Assembly (NCBI GenBank): GCA_964057225.1
Contig: OZ059900.1
Span: 72,501-136,500 of the forward strand
Length of the DNA stretch: 64,000 nt
Direction of reading: 5' to 3'
DNA from: Auanema rhodensis
Lineage: Eukaryota > Nematoda > Chromadorea > Rhabditida > Rhabditidae
Position numbers and translations under genes: made by a program. Position 1 is the first letter of the stretch, and each line of letters starts with the position of its first letter. The notes under the pieces were generated by a model. The model did not search any database. It saw only the letters and a program-made list of their open reading frames with translations, and was not told the DNA's origin. Below, piece by piece: positions 37,601 through 52,850 of this stretch.

Positions 37601-40600
37601 CATTACTACACTAAGTATGGTCGTTTTTATGCCTTTAACACCATATACTCACCGATTTTTGGTACAAAATCTGTAATACTCGTAAATTTTGATCATATTT
37701 GTTAAGATTTGAGAATCAAACACACAATACACAAAATCAGTCTATTTTTATGAGCTTGCACTGATATATATTCATTTTGATCAAAAAAGGTCGAAAATAG
37801 AAAGAATTTTTGAAATTTCCGAGTTTTGAGTCCAATTTGGCTAAATCGCTCATATATATGATCAAAAGCATAGTTTTATTGTCTAAAACAACAAAAGTCA
37901 TCAATTAAACGCTAGTGATGTTTAAATACTGAATTTCGCTCAAATAGCATTACTACACTAAGTATGGTCGTTTTTATGCCTTTAACACCATATACTCACC
38001 GATTTTTGGTACAAAATCTGTAATACTCGTAAATTTTGATCATATTTGTTAAGATTTGAGAATCAAACACACAATACACAAAATCAGTCTATTTTTATGA
38101 GCTTGCACTGATATATATTCATTTTGATCAAAAAAGGTCGAAAATAGAAAGAATTTTTGAAATTTCCGAGTTTTGAGTCCAATTTGGCTAAATCGCTCAT
38201 ATATATGATCAAAAGCATAGTTTTATTGTCTAAAACAACAAAAGTCATCAATTAAACGCTAGTGATGTTTAAATACTGAATTTCGCTCAAATAGCATTAC
38301 TACACTAAGTATGGTCGTTTTTATGCCTTTAACACCATATACTCACCGATTTTTGGTACAAAATCTGTAATACTCGTAAATTTTGATCATATTCGTTAAG
38401 ATTTGAGAATCAAACACACAATACACGAAATCAGTCTATTTTTATGAGCTTGCACTGATATATATTCATTTTGATCAAAAAAGGTCGAAAATAGAAAGAA
38501 TTTTTGAATTTTCCGAGTTTTGAGTCCAATTGGGCTAAATCGCTCATATATATGATCAAAAGCATAGTTTTATTGTCTATGACAACAAAAGTCATTAATT
38601 GAACACTAATGATGTTTAAATCACTAAATTTCGCTCAAATAGCATTACTACACTAAGTATGGTCGTTTTTATGCCTTTAACACCATATACTCACCGATTT
38701 TTGGTACAAAATCTGTAATACTCGTAAATTTTGATCATATTCGTTAAGATTTGAGAATCAAACACACAATACACAAAATCAGTCTATTTTTATGAGCTTG
38801 CACTGATATAGATTCATTTTGATCAAAAAAGGTCGAAAATAGAAAGAATTTTTGAAATTTCCGAGTTTTGAGTCCAATTTGGCTGAATCGCTCATATATA
38901 TGATCAAAAGCATAGTTTTATTGTCTATAACAACAAAAGTCATCAATTAAACGCTAGTGATGTTTAAATACTGAATTTCGCTCAAATAGCATTACTACAC
39001 TAAGTATGGTCGTTTTTATGCCTTTAACACCATATACTCACCGATTTTTGGTACAAAATCTGTAATACTCGTAAATTTTGATCATATTCGTTAAGATTTG
39101 AGAATAAAACACACAATACACAAAATCAGTCTATTTTTATGAGCTTGCACTGATATATATTCATTTTGATCAAAAAAGGTCGAAAATAGAAAGAATTTTT
39201 GAAATTTCCGAGTTTTGAGTCCAATTTGGCTAAATCGCTCATATATATGATCAAAAGCATAGTTTTATTGTCTATAACAACAAAAGTCATCAATTAAACG
39301 CTAGTGATGTTTTAATACTGAATTTCGCTCAAATAGCATTACTACACTAAGTATGGTCGTTTTTATGCCTTTAACACCATATACTCACCGATTTTTGGTA
39401 CAAAATCTGTAATACTCGTAAATTTTGATCATATTTGTTAAGATTTGAGAATCAAACACACAATACACAAAATCAGTCTATTTTTATGAGCTTGCACTGA
39501 TATATATTCATTTTGATCAAAAAAGGTCGAAAATAGAAAGAATTTTTGAAATTTCCGAGTTTTGAGTCCAATTTGGCTAAATCGCTCATATATATGATCA
39601 AAAGCATAGTTTTATTGTCTAAAACAACAAAAGTCATCAATTAAACGCTAGTGATGTTTAAATACTGAATTTCGCTCAAATAGCATTACTACACTAAGTA
39701 TGGTCGTTTTTATGCCTTTAACACCATATACTCACCGATTTTTGGTACAAAATCTGTAATACTCGTAAATTTTGATCATATTTGTTAAGATTTGAGAATC
39801 AAACACACAATACACAAAATCAGTCTATTTTTATGAGCTTGCACTGATATATATTCATTTTGATCAAAAAAGGTCGAAAATAGAAAGAATTTTTGAAATT
39901 TCCGAGTTTTGAGTCCAATTTGGCTAAATCGCTCATATATATGATCAAAAGCATAGTTTTATTGTCTAAAACAACAAAAGTCATCAATTAAACGCTAGTG
40001 ATGTTTAAATACTGAATTTCGCTCAAATAGCATTACTACACTAAGTATGGTCGTTTTTATGCCTTTAACACCATATACTCACCGATTTTTGGTACAAAAT
40101 CTGTAATACTCGTAAATTTTGATCATATTCGTTAAGATTTGAGAATCAAACACACAATACACGAAATCAGTCTATTTTTATGAGCTTGCACTGATATATA
40201 TTCATTTTGATCAAAAAAGGTCGAAAATAGAAAGAATTTTTGAATTTTCCGAGTTTTGAGTCCAATTGGGCTAAATCGCTCATATATATGATCAAAAGCA
40301 TAGTTTTATTGTCTATGACAACAAAAGTCATTAATTGAACACTAATGATGTTTAAATCACTAAATTTCGCTCAAATAGCATTACTACACTAAGTATGGTC
40401 GTTTTTATGCCTTTAACACCATATACTCACCGATTTTTGGTACAAAATCTGTAATACTCGTAAATTTTGATCATATTCGTTAAGATTTGAGAATCAAACA
40501 CACAATACACAAAATCAGTCTATTTTTATGAGCTTGCACTGATATAGATTCATTTTGATCAAAAAAGGTCGAAAATAGAAAGAATTTTTGAAATTTCCGA

Positions 40601-40690
40601 GTTTTGAGTCCAATTTGGCTGAATCGCTCATATATATGATCAAAAGCATAGTTTTATTGTCTATAACAACAAAAGTCATCAATTAAACGC
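37600..40690. repeat. HOR domain 8: 1736-bp 5-mer pair
   Basis: Variant GTCTAAAACAAC occurs in two adjacent monomers (37881, 38228) and again at 39617 and 39964. TTAATTGAACAC recurs at 38601 and 40337, and ATATAGATTC near 38809 and 40545. All offsets are 1736 bp, five monomers. Matching blocks run roughly 37.6-38.95 kb and 39.35-40.69 kb; the monomers between them come from another type. Confidence 0.8.
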
Positions 40691-43600
40691 TAGTGATGTT
40701 TTAATACTGAATTTCGCTCAAATAGCATTACTACATTAAGTATGGTCGTTTTTATGCCTTTAACACCATATACTCACCGATTTTTGGTACAAAATCTGTA
40801 ATACTCGTAAATTTTGATCATATTCGTTAAGATTTGAAAATCAAACACACAATAAACAAAATCAGTTTATTTTTATGAGTTTGCACTGATATATATTCAT
40901 TTTGATCAAAAAAGGTCGAAAATAGAAAGAATTTTTGAATTTTCCGAGTTTTAAGTCCAATTGGGCTAAATCGCTCATATATATGATCAAAAGCATAGTT
41001 TTATTGTCTATGACAACAAAAGTCATTAATTAAACACTAATGATGTTTAAATCACTAAATTTCGCTCAAATAGCATTACTACACTAAGTATGGTCGTTTT
41101 TATGCCTTTAACACCATATACTCACCGATTTTTTGTACAAAATCTGTAATACTCGTAAATTTTGATCATATTCGTTAAGATTTGAGAATCAAACACACAA
41201 TACACAAAATCAGTCTATTTTTATGAGCTTGCACTGATATATATTCATTTTGATCAAAAAAGGTCGAAAATAGAAAGAATTTTTGAAATTTCCGAGTTTT
41301 GAGTCTAATTTGGCTAAATCGCTCATATATATGATCAAAAGCATAGTTTTATTGTCTATAACAACAAAAGTCATCAATTAAACGCTAGTGATGTTTTAAT
41401 ACTAAATTTCGCTCAAATAGCATTACTACACTAAGTATGGTCGTTTTTATGCCTTTAACACCATATACTCACCGATTTTTGGTACAAAATCTGTAATACT
41501 TGTAAATTTTGATCATATTTGTTAAGATTTGAGAATCAAACACACAATACACAAAATCAGTCTATTTTTATGAGTTTGCACTGATATATATTCATTTTGA
41601 TCAAAAAAGGTCGAAAATAGAAAGAATTTTGGAAATGTCCGAGTTTTGAGTCCAATTTGGCTAAATCGCTCATATATATGATCAAAAGCATAGTTTTATT
41701 GTCTATAACAACAAAAGTCATCAATTAAACGCTAGTGATGTTTAAATACTGAATTTCGCTCAAATAGCATTACTACACTAAGTATGGTCGTTTTTATGCC
41801 TTTAACACCATATACTCACCGATTTTTGGTACAAAATCTGTAATACTTGTAAATTTTGATCATATTTGTTAAGATTTGAGAATCAAACACACAATACACA
41901 AAATCAGTCTATTTTTATGAGTTTGCACTGATATATATTCATTTTGATCAAAAAAGGTCGAAAATAGAAAGAATTTTGGAAATGTCCGAGTTTTGAGTCC
42001 AATTTGGCTAAATCGCTCATATATATGATCAAAAGCATAGTTTTATTGTCTATAACAACAAAAGTCATCAATTAAACGCTAGTGATGTTTAAATACTGAA
42101 TTTCGCTCAAATAGCATAACTACACTAAGTATGGTCGTTTTTATGCCTTTAACACCATATACTCACCGATTTTTGGTACAAAATCTGTAATACTCGTAAA
42201 TTTTGATCATATTCGTTAAGATTTGAGAATCAAACATACAATACACGAAATCAGTCTATTTTTATGAGCTTGCACTGATATATATTCATTTTGATCAAAA
42301 AAGGTCGAAAATAGAAAGAATTTTTGAAATTTCCGAGTTTTGAGTCTAATTTGGCTAAATCGCTCATATATATGATCAGAAGCATAGTTTTGTTGTCTAT
42401 GACAACAAAAGTCATCAATTAAACGCTAGTGATGTTTAAATACTGATTTTCGCTCAAATAGCATTACTACACTAAGTATGGTCGTTTTTACGCCTTTAAC
42501 ACCATATACTCACCGATTTTTGGTACAAAATCTGTAATACTCGTAAATTTTGATCATATTCGTTAAGATTTGAGAATCAAACACACAATACACAAAATCA
42601 GTCTATTTTCATGAGCTTGCACTGATATATATTCATTTTGATCAAAAAAGGTCGAAAATAGAAAGAATTTTTGAATTTTCCGAGTTTTGAGTCCAATTTG
42701 GCTAAATCGCTCATATATATGATCAAAAGCATGGTTTTATTGTCTATAACAACAAAAGTCATCAATTAAACGCTAGTGATGTTTAAATACTGAATTTCGC
42801 TCAAATAGCATTACTACACTAAGTATGGTCGTTTTTATGCCTTTAACACCATATACTCACCGATTTTTGGTACAAAATCTGTAATACTCGTAAATTTTGA
42901 TCATCTTCGTTAAGATTTGAAAATCAAACACACAATAAACAAAATCAGTTTATTTTTATGAGTTTGCACTGATATATATTCATTTTGATCAAAAAAGGTC
43001 GAAAATAGAAAGAATTTTTGAATTTTCCGAGTTTTGAGTCCAATTTGGCTAAATCGCTCATATATATGATCAAAAGCATGGTTTTATTGTCTATAACAAC
43101 AAAAGTCATCAATTAAACGCTAGTGATGTTTAAATACTGAATTTCGCTCAAATAGCATTACTACACTAAGTATGGTCGTTTTTATGCCTTTAACACCATA
43201 TACTCACCGATTTTTGGTACAAAATCTGTAATACTCGTAAATTTTGATCATCTTCGTTAAGATTTGAAAATCAAACACACAATAAACAAAATCAGTTTAT
43301 TTTTATGAGTTTGCACTGATATATATTCATTTTGATCAAAAAAGGTCGAAAATAGAAAGAATTTTTGAATTTTCCGAGTTTTGAGTCCAATTGGGCTAAA
43401 TCGCTCATATATATGATCAAAAGCATAGTTTTATTGTCTATGACAACAAAAGTCATTAATTAAACACTAATGATGTTTAAATCACTAAATTTCGCTCAAA
43501 TAGCATTACTACACTAAGTATGGTCGTTTTTATGCCTTTAACACCATATACTCACCGATTTTTGGTACAAAATCTGTAATACTCGTAAATTTTGATCATC

Positions 43601-46140
43601 TTCGTTAAGATTTGAAAATCAAACACACAATAAACAAAATCAGTTTATTTTTATGAGTTTGCACTGATATATATTCATTTTGATCAAAAAAGGTCGAAAA
43701 TAGAAAGAATTTTTGAATTTTCCGAGTTTTGAGTCCAATTGGGCTAAATCGCTCATATATATGATCAAAAGCATAGTTTTATTGTCTATGACAACAAAAG
43801 TCATTAATTAAACGCTAGTGATGTTTTAATACTGAATTTCGCTCAAATAGCATTACTACACTAAGTATGGTCGTTTTTATGCCTTTAACACCATATACTC
43901 ACCGATTTTTGGTACAAAATCTGTAATACTCGTAAATTTTGATCATATTCGTTAAGATTTGAAAATCAAACACACAATAAACAAAATCAGTTTATTTTTA
44001 TGAGCTTGCACTGATATAGATTCATTTTGATCAAAAAAGGTCGAAAATAGAAAGAATTTTTGAAATTTCCGAGTTTTGAGTCCAATTTGGCTGAATCGCT
44101 CATATATATGATCAAAAGCATAGTTTTATTGTCTATAACAACAAAAGTCATCAATTAAACGCTAGTGATGTTTTAATACTGAATTTCGCTCAAATAGCAT
44201 TACTACACTAAGTATGGTCGTTTTTATGCCTTTAACACCATATACTCACCGATTTTTGGTACAAAATCTGTAATACTCGTAAATTTTGATCATATTCGTT
44301 AAGATTTGAAAATCAAACACACAATAAACAAAATCAGTTTATTTTTATGAGTTTGCACTGATATATATTCATTTTGATCAAAAAAGGTCGAAAATAGAAA
44401 GAATTTTTGAATTTTCCGAGTTTTAAGTCCAATTGGGCTAAATCGCTCATATATATGATCAAAAGCATAGTTTTATTGTCTATGACAACAAAAGTCATTA
44501 ATTAAACACTAATGATGTTTAAATCACTAAATTTCGCTCAAATAGCATTACTACACTAAGTATGGTCGTTTTTATGCCTTTAACACCATATACTCACCGA
44601 TTTTTGGTACAAAATCTGTAATACTCGTAAATTTTGATCATATTCGTTAAGATTTGAGAATCAAACACACAATACACAAAATCAGTCTATTTTTATGAGC
44701 TTGCACTGATATATATTCATTTTGATCAAAAAAGGTCGAAAATAGAAAGAATTTTTGAAATTTCCGAGTTTTGAGTCTAATTTGGCTAAATCGCTCATAT
44801 ATATGATCAAAAGCATAGTTTTATTGTCTATAACAACAAAAGTCATCAATTAAACGCTAGTGATGTTTTAATACTGAATTTCGCTCAAATAGCATTACTA
44901 CACTAAGTATGGTCGTTTTTATGCCTTTAACACCATATACTCACCGATTTTTGGTACAAAATCTGTAATACTTGTAAATTTTGATCATATTTGTTAAGAT
45001 TTGAGAATCAAACACACAATACACAAAATCAGTCTATTTTTATGAGTTTGCACTGATATATATTCATTTTGATCAAAAAAGGTCGAAAATAGAAAGAATT
45101 TTGGAAATGTCCGAGTTTTGAGTCCAATTTGGCTAAATCGCTCATATATATGATCAAAAGCATAGTTTTATTGTCTATAACAACAAAAGTCATCAATTAA
45201 ACGCTAGTGATGTTTAAATACTGAATTTCGCTCAAATAGCATTACTACACTAAGTATGGTCGTTTTTATGCCTTTAACACCATATACTCACCGATTTTTG
45301 GTACAAAATCTGTAATACTTGTAAATTTTGATCATATTTGTTAAGATTTGAGAATCAAACACACAATACACAAAATCAGTCTATTTTTATGAGTTTGCAC
45401 TGATATATATTCATTTTGATCAAAAAAGGTCGAAAATAGAAAGAATTTTGGAAATGTCCGAGTTTTGAGTCCAATTTGGCTAAATCGCTCATATATATGA
45501 TCAAAAGCATAGTTTTATTGTCTATAACAACAAAAGTCATCAATTAAACGCTAGTGATGTTTAAATACTGAATTTCGCTCAAATAGCATAACTACACTAA
45601 GTATGGTCGTTTTTATGCCTTTAACACCATATACTCACCGATTTTTGGTACAAAATCTGTAATACTCGTAAATTTTGATCATATTCGTTAAGATTTGAGA
45701 ATCAAACATACAATACACGAAATCAGTCTATTTTTATGAGCTTGCACTGATATATATTCATTTTGATCAAAAAAGGTCGAAAATAGAAAGAATTTTTGAA
45801 ATTTCCGAGTTTTGAGTCTAATTTGGCTAAATCGCTCATATATATGATCAGAAGCATAGTTTTGTTGTCTATGACAACAAAAGTCATCAATTAAACGCTA
45901 GTGATGTTTAAATACTGATTTTCGCTCAAATAGCATTACTACACTAAGTATGGTCGTTTTTACGCCTTTAACACCATATACTCACCGATTTTTGGTACAA
46001 AATCTGTAATACTCGTAAATTTTGATCATATTCGTTAAGATTTGAGAATCAAACACACAATACACAAAATCAGTCTATTTTCATGAGCTTGCACTGATAT
46101 ATATTCATTTTGATCAAAAAAGGTCGAAAATAGAAAGAAT
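40530..46140. repeat. HOR domain 9: 3472-bp 10-mer pair with local triplication
   Basis: About 2.1 kb at 40.53-42.66 kb matches 44.00-46.14 kb at 3472 bp offset. Markers are GTTTTAAGTCC (TTAAGTCC at 40951 and 44423) and TTTTTACGCC (ACGCC at 42490 and 45962). Between the two copies, the variant GATCATCTTCG occurs in three successive monomers (TCATCTTCG at 42901, 43248, 43596) and nowhere else. This is a very local tandem expansion. Confidence 0.8.
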
Positions 46141-49100
46141 TTTTGAAATTTCCGAGTTTTGAGTCCAATTTGGCTAAATCGCTCATATATATGATCAAAA
46201 GCATAGTTTTATTGTCTATAACAACAAAAGTCATCAATTAAACGCTAGTGATGTTTAAATACTGAATTTCGCTCAAATAGCATTACTACACTAAGTATGG
46301 TCGTTTTTATGCCTTTAACACCATATACTCACCGATTTTTGGTACAAAATCTGTAATACTCGTAAATTTTGATCATATTCGTTAAGATTTGAGAATCAAA
46401 CACACAATACACGAAATCAGTCTATTTTTATGAGCTTGCACTGATATATATTCATTTTGATCAAAAAAGGTCGAAAATAGAAAGAATTTTTGAATTTTCC
46501 GAGTTTTGAGTCCAATTGGGCTAAATCGCTCATATATATGATCAAAAGCATAGTTTTATTGTCTATGACAACAAAAGTCATTAATTAAACACTAATGATG
46601 TTTAAATCACTAAATTTCGCTCAAATAGCATTACTACACTAAGTATGGTCGTTTTTATGCCTTTAACACCATATACTCACCGATTTTTGGTACAAAATCT
46701 GTAATACTCGTAAATTTTGATCATATTCGTTAAGATTTGAAAATCAAACACACAATAAACAAAATCAGTTTATTTTTATGAGTTTGCACTGATATATATT
46801 CATTTTGATCAAAAAAGGTCGAAAATAGAAAGAATTTTTGAATTTTCCGAGTTTTGAGTCCAATTGGGCTAAATCGCTCATATATATGATCAAAAGCATA
46901 GTTTTATTGTCTATGACAACAAAAGTCATTAATTAAACACTAATGATGTTTAAATCACTAAATTTCGCTCAAATAGCATTACTACACTAAGTATGGTCGT
47001 TTTTATGCCTTTAACACAATATACTCACCGATTTTTGGTACAAAATCTGTAATACTCGTAAATTTTGATCATATTCGTTAAGATTTGAGAATCAAACACA
47101 CAATACACAAAATCAGTCTATTTTTATGAGCTTGCACTGATATATATTCATTTTGATCAAAAAAGGTCGAAAATAGAAAGAATTTTTGAAATTTCCGAGT
47201 TTTGAGTCCAATTTGGCTAAATCGCTCATATATATGATCAAAAGCATAGTTTTATTGTCTATAACAACAAAAGTCATCAATTAAACGCTAGTGATGTTTT
47301 AATACTGAATTTCGCTCAAATAGCATTACTACACTAAGTATGGTCGTTTTTATGCCTTTAACACCATATACTCACCGATTTTTGGTACAAAATCTGTAAT
47401 ACTTGTAAATTTTGATCATATTTGTTAAGATTTGAGAATCAAACACACAATACACAAAATCAGTCTATTTTTATGAGTTTGCACTGATATATATTCATTT
47501 TGATCAAAAAAGGTCGAAAATAGAAAGAATTTTGGAAATGTCCGAGTTTTGAGTCCAATTTGGCTAAATCGCTCATATATATGATCAAAAGCATAGTTTT
47601 ATTGTCTATAACAACAAAAGTCATCAATTAAACGCTAGTGATGTTTAAATACTGAATTTCGCTCAAATAGCATAACTACACTAAGTATGGTCGTTTTTAT
47701 GCCTTTAACACCATATACTCACCGATTTTTGGTACAAAATCTGTAATACTCGTAAATTTTGATCATATTCGTTAAGATTTGAGAATCAAACATACAATAC
47801 ACGAAATCAGTCTATTTTTATGAGCTTGCACTGATATATATTCATTTTGATCAAAAAAGGTCGAAAATAGAAAGAATTTTTGAAATTTCCGAGTTTTGAG
47901 TCTAATTTGGCTAAATCGCTCATATATATGATCAGAAGCATAGTTTTATTGTCTATGACAACAAAAGTCATTAATTAAACACTAATGATGTTTAAATTAC
48001 TAAATTTCGCTCAAATAGCATTACTACACTAAGTATGGTCGTTTTTATGCCTTTAACACCATATACTCACCGATTTTTGGTACAAAATCTGTAATACTCG
48101 TAAATTTTGATCATATTCGTTAAGATTTGAGAATCAAACACACAATACACAAAATCAGTCTATTTTTATGAGCTTGCACTGATATATATTCATTTTGATC
48201 AAAAAAGGTCGAAAATAGAAAGAATTTTTGAAATTTCCGAGTTTTGAGTCCAATTTGGCTGAATCGCTCATATATATGATCAAAAGCATAGTTTTATTGT
48301 CTATAACAACAAAAGTCATCAATTAAACGCTAGTGATGTTTTAATACTGAATTTCGCTCAAATAGCATTACTACACTAAGTATGGTCGTTTTTATGCCTT
48401 TAACACCATATACTCACCGATTTTTGGTACAAAATCTGTAATACTCGTAAATTTTGATCATATTCGTTAAGATTTGAAAATCAAACACACAATAAACAAA
48501 ATCAGTTTATTTTTATGAGCTTGCACTGATATAGATTCATTTTGATCAAAAAAGGTCGAAAATAGAAAGAATTTTTGAAATTTCCGAGTTTTGAGTCCAA
48601 TTTGGCTGAATCGCTCATATATATGATCAAAAGCATAGTTTTATTGTCTATAACAACAAAAGTCATCAATTAAACGCTAGTGATGTTTTAATACTGAATT
48701 TCGCTCAAATAGCATTACTACACTAAGTATGGTCGTTTTTATGCCTTTAACACCATATACTCACCGATTTTTGGTACAAAATCTGTAATACTCGTAAATT
48801 TTGATCATATTCGTTAAGATTTGAAAATCAAACACACAATAAACAAAATCAGTTTATTTTTATGAGTTTGCACTGATATATATTCATTTTGATCAAAAAA
48901 GGTCGAAAATAGAAAGAATTTTTGAATTTTCCGAGTTTTAAGTCCAATTGGGCTAAATCGCTCATATATATGATCAAAAGCATAGTTTTATTGTCTATGA
49001 CAACAAAAGTCATTAATTAAACACTAATGATGTTTAAATCACTAAATTTCGCTCAAATAGCATTACTACACTAAGTATGGTCGTTTTTATGCCTTTAACA

Positions 49101-52100
49101 CCATATACTCACCGATTTTTGGTACAAAATCTGTAATACTCGTAAATTTTGATCATATTCGTTAAGATTTGAGAATCAAACACACAATACACAAAATCAG
49201 TCTATTTTTATGAGCTTGCACTGATATATATTCATTTTGATCAAAAAAGGTCGAAAATAGAAAGAATTTTTGAAATTTCCGAGTTTTGAGTCTAATTTGG
49301 CTAAATCGCTCATATATATGATCAAAAGCATAGTTTTATTGTCTATAACAACAAAAGTCATCAATTAAACGCTAGTGATGTTTTAATACTGAATTTCGCT
49401 CAAATAGCATTACTACACTAAGTATGGTCGTTTTTATGCCTTTAACACCATATACTCACCGATTTTTGGTACAAAATCTGTAATACTTGTAAATTTTGAT
49501 CATATTTGTTAAGATTTGAGAATCAAACACACAATACACAAAATCAGTCTATTTTTATGAGTTTGCACTGATATATATTCATTTTGATCAAAAAAGGTCG
49601 AAAATAGAAAGAATTTTGGAAATGTCCGAGTTTTGAGTCCAATTTGGCTAAATCGCTCATATATATGATCAAAAGCATAGTTTTATTGTCTATAACAACA
49701 AAAGTCATCAATTAAACGCTAGTGATGTTTAAATACTGAATTTCGCTCAAATAGCATTACTACACTAAGTATGGTCGTTTTTATGCCTTTAACACCATAT
49801 ACTCACCGATTTTTGGTACAAAATCTGTAATACTTGTAAATTTTGATCATATTTGTTAAGATTTGAGAATCAAACACACAATACACAAAATCAGTCTATT
49901 TTTATGAGTTTGCACTGATATATATTCATTTTGATCAAAAAAGGTCGAAAATAGAAAGAATTTTGGAAATGTCCGAGTTTTGAGTCCAATTTGGCTAAAT
50001 CGCTCATATATATGATCAAAAGCATAGTTTTATTGTCTATAACAACAAAAGTCATCAATTAAACGCTAGTGATGTTTAAATACTGAATTTCGCTCAAATA
50101 GCATAACTACACTAAGTATGGTCGTTTTTATGCCTTTAACACCATATACTCACCGATTTTTGGTACAAAATCTGTAATACTCGTAAATTTTGATCATATT
50201 CGTTAAGATTTGAGAATCAAACATACAATACACGAAATCAGTCTATTTTTATGAGCTTGCACTGATATATATTCATTTTGATCAAAAAAGGTCGAAAATA
50301 GAAAGAATTTTTGAAATTTCCGAGTTTTGAGTCTAATTTGGCTAAATCGCTCATATATATGATCAGAAGCATAGTTTTGTTGTCTATGACAACAAAAGTC
50401 ATCAATTAAACGCTAGTGATGTTTAAATACTGATTTTCGCTCAAATAGCATTACTACACTAAGTATGGTCGTTTTTACGCCTTTAACACCATATACTCAC
50501 CGATTTTTGGTACAAAATCTGTAATACTCGTAAATTTTGATCATATTCGTTAAGATTTGAGAATCAAACACACAATACACAAAATCAGTCTATTTTCATG
50601 AGCTTGCACTGATATATATTCATTTTGATCAAAAAAGGTCGAAAATAGAAAGAATTTTTGAAATTTCCGAGTTTTGAGTCCAATTTGGCTAAATCGCTCA
50701 TATATATGATCAAAAGCATAGTTTTATTGTCTATAACAACAAAAGTCATCAATTAAACGCTAGTGATGTTTAAATACTGAATTTCGCTCAAATAGCATTA
50801 CTACACTAAGTATGGTCGTTTTTATGCCTTTAACACCATATACTCACCGATTTTTGGTACAAAATCTGTAATACTCGTAAATTTTGATCATATTCGTTAA
50901 GATTTGAGAATCAAACACACAATACACGAAATCAGTCTATTTTTATGAGCTTGCACTGATATATATTCATTTTGATCAAAAAAGGTCGAAAATAGAAAGA
51001 ATTTTTGAATTTTCCGAGTTTTGAGTCCAATTGGGCTAAATCGCTCATATATATGATCAAAAGCATAGTTTTATTGTCTATGACAACAAAAGTCATTAAT
51101 TAAACACTAATGATGTTTAAATCACTAAATTTCGCTCAAATAGCATTACTACACTAAGTATGGTCGTTTTTATGCCTTTAACACCATATACTCACCGATT
51201 TTTGGTACAAAATCTGTAATACTCGTAAATTTTGATCATATTCGTTAAGATTTGAAAATCAAACACACAATAAACAAAATCAGTTTATTTTTATGAGTTT
51301 GCACTGATATATATTCATTTTGATCAAAAAAGGTCGAAAATAGAAAGAATTTCTGAATTTTCCGAGTTTTGAGTCCAATTGGGCTAAATCGCTCATATAT
51401 ATGATCAAAAGCATAGTTTTATTGTCTATGACAACAAAAGTCATTAATTAAACACTAATGATGTTTAAATCACTAAATTTCGCTCAAATAGCATTACTAC
51501 ACTAAGTATGGTCGTTTTTATGCCTTTAACACAATATACTCACCGATTTTTGGTACAAAATCTGTAATACTCGTAAATTTTGATCATATTCGTTAAGATT
51601 TGAGAATCAAACACACAATACACAAAATCAGTCTATTTTTATGAGCTTGCACTGATATATATTCATTTTGATCAAAAAAGGTCGAAAATAGAAAGAATTT
51701 TTGAAATTTCCGAGTTTTGAGTCCAATTTGGCTAAATCGCTCATATATATGATCAAAAGCATAGTTTTATTGTCTATAACAACAAAAGTCATCAATTAAA
51801 CGCTAGTGATGTTTTAATACTGAATTTCGCTCAAATAGCATTACTACACTAAGTATGGTCGTTTTTATGCCTTTAACACCATATACTCACCGATTTTTGG
51901 TACAAAATCTGTAATACTTGTAAATTTTGATCATATTTGTTAAGATTTGAGAATCAAACACACAATACACAAAATCAGTCTATTTTTATGAGTTTGCACT
52001 GATATATATTCATTTTGATCAAAAAAGGTCGAAAATAGAAAGAATTTTGGAAATGTCCGAGTTTTGAGTCCAATTTGGCTAAATCGCTCATATATATGAT

Positions 52101-52850
52101 CAAAAGCATAGTTTTATTGTCTATAACAACAAAAGTCATCAATTAAACGCTAGTGATGTTTAAATACTGAATTTCGCTCAAATAGCATAACTACACTAAG
52201 TATGGTCGTTTTTATGCCTTTAACACCATATACTCACCGATTTTTGGTACAAAATCTGTAATACTCGTAAATTTTGATCATATTCGTTAAGATTTGAGAA
52301 TCAAACATACAATACACGAAATCAGTCTATTTTTATGAGCTTGCACTGATATATATTCATTTTGATCAAAAAAGGTCGAAAATAGAAAGAATTTTTGAAA
52401 TTTCCGAGTTTTGAGTCTAATTTGGCTAAATCGCTCATATATATGATCAGAAGCATAGTTTTATTGTCTATGACAACAAAAGTCATTAATTAAACACTAA
52501 TGATGTTTAAATTACTAAATTTCGCTCAAATAGCATTACTACACTAAGTATGGTCGTTTTTATGCCTTTAACACCATATACTCACCGATTTTTGGTACAA
52601 AATCTGTAATACTCGTAAATTTTGATCATATTCGTTAAGATTTGAGAATCAAACACACAATACACAAAATCAGTCTATTTTTATGAGCTTGCACTGATAT
52701 ATATTCATTTTGATCAAAAAAGGTCGAAAATAGAAAGAATTTTTGAAATTTCCGAGTTTTGAGTCCAATTTGGCTGAATCGCTCATATATATGATCAAAA
52801 GCATAGTTTTATTGTCTATAACAACAAAAGTCATCAATTAAACGCTAGTG
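43815..52850. repeat. HOR domain 10: 4515-bp 13-mer tandem duplication
   Basis: Two adjacent copies of 13 monomers, about 43.8-48.33 kb and 48.33-52.85 kb. Every marker I tried matches at 4515 bp offset: TTAAGTCC 44423/48938, ACGCC 45962/50477, TTAACACAAT 47011/51526 and TTTAAATTAC 47991/52506. One difference seen is ATTTCTGAATTTTCC near 51350. This is the largest and cleanest duplication in the window, so probably among the youngest. Confidence 0.87.
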
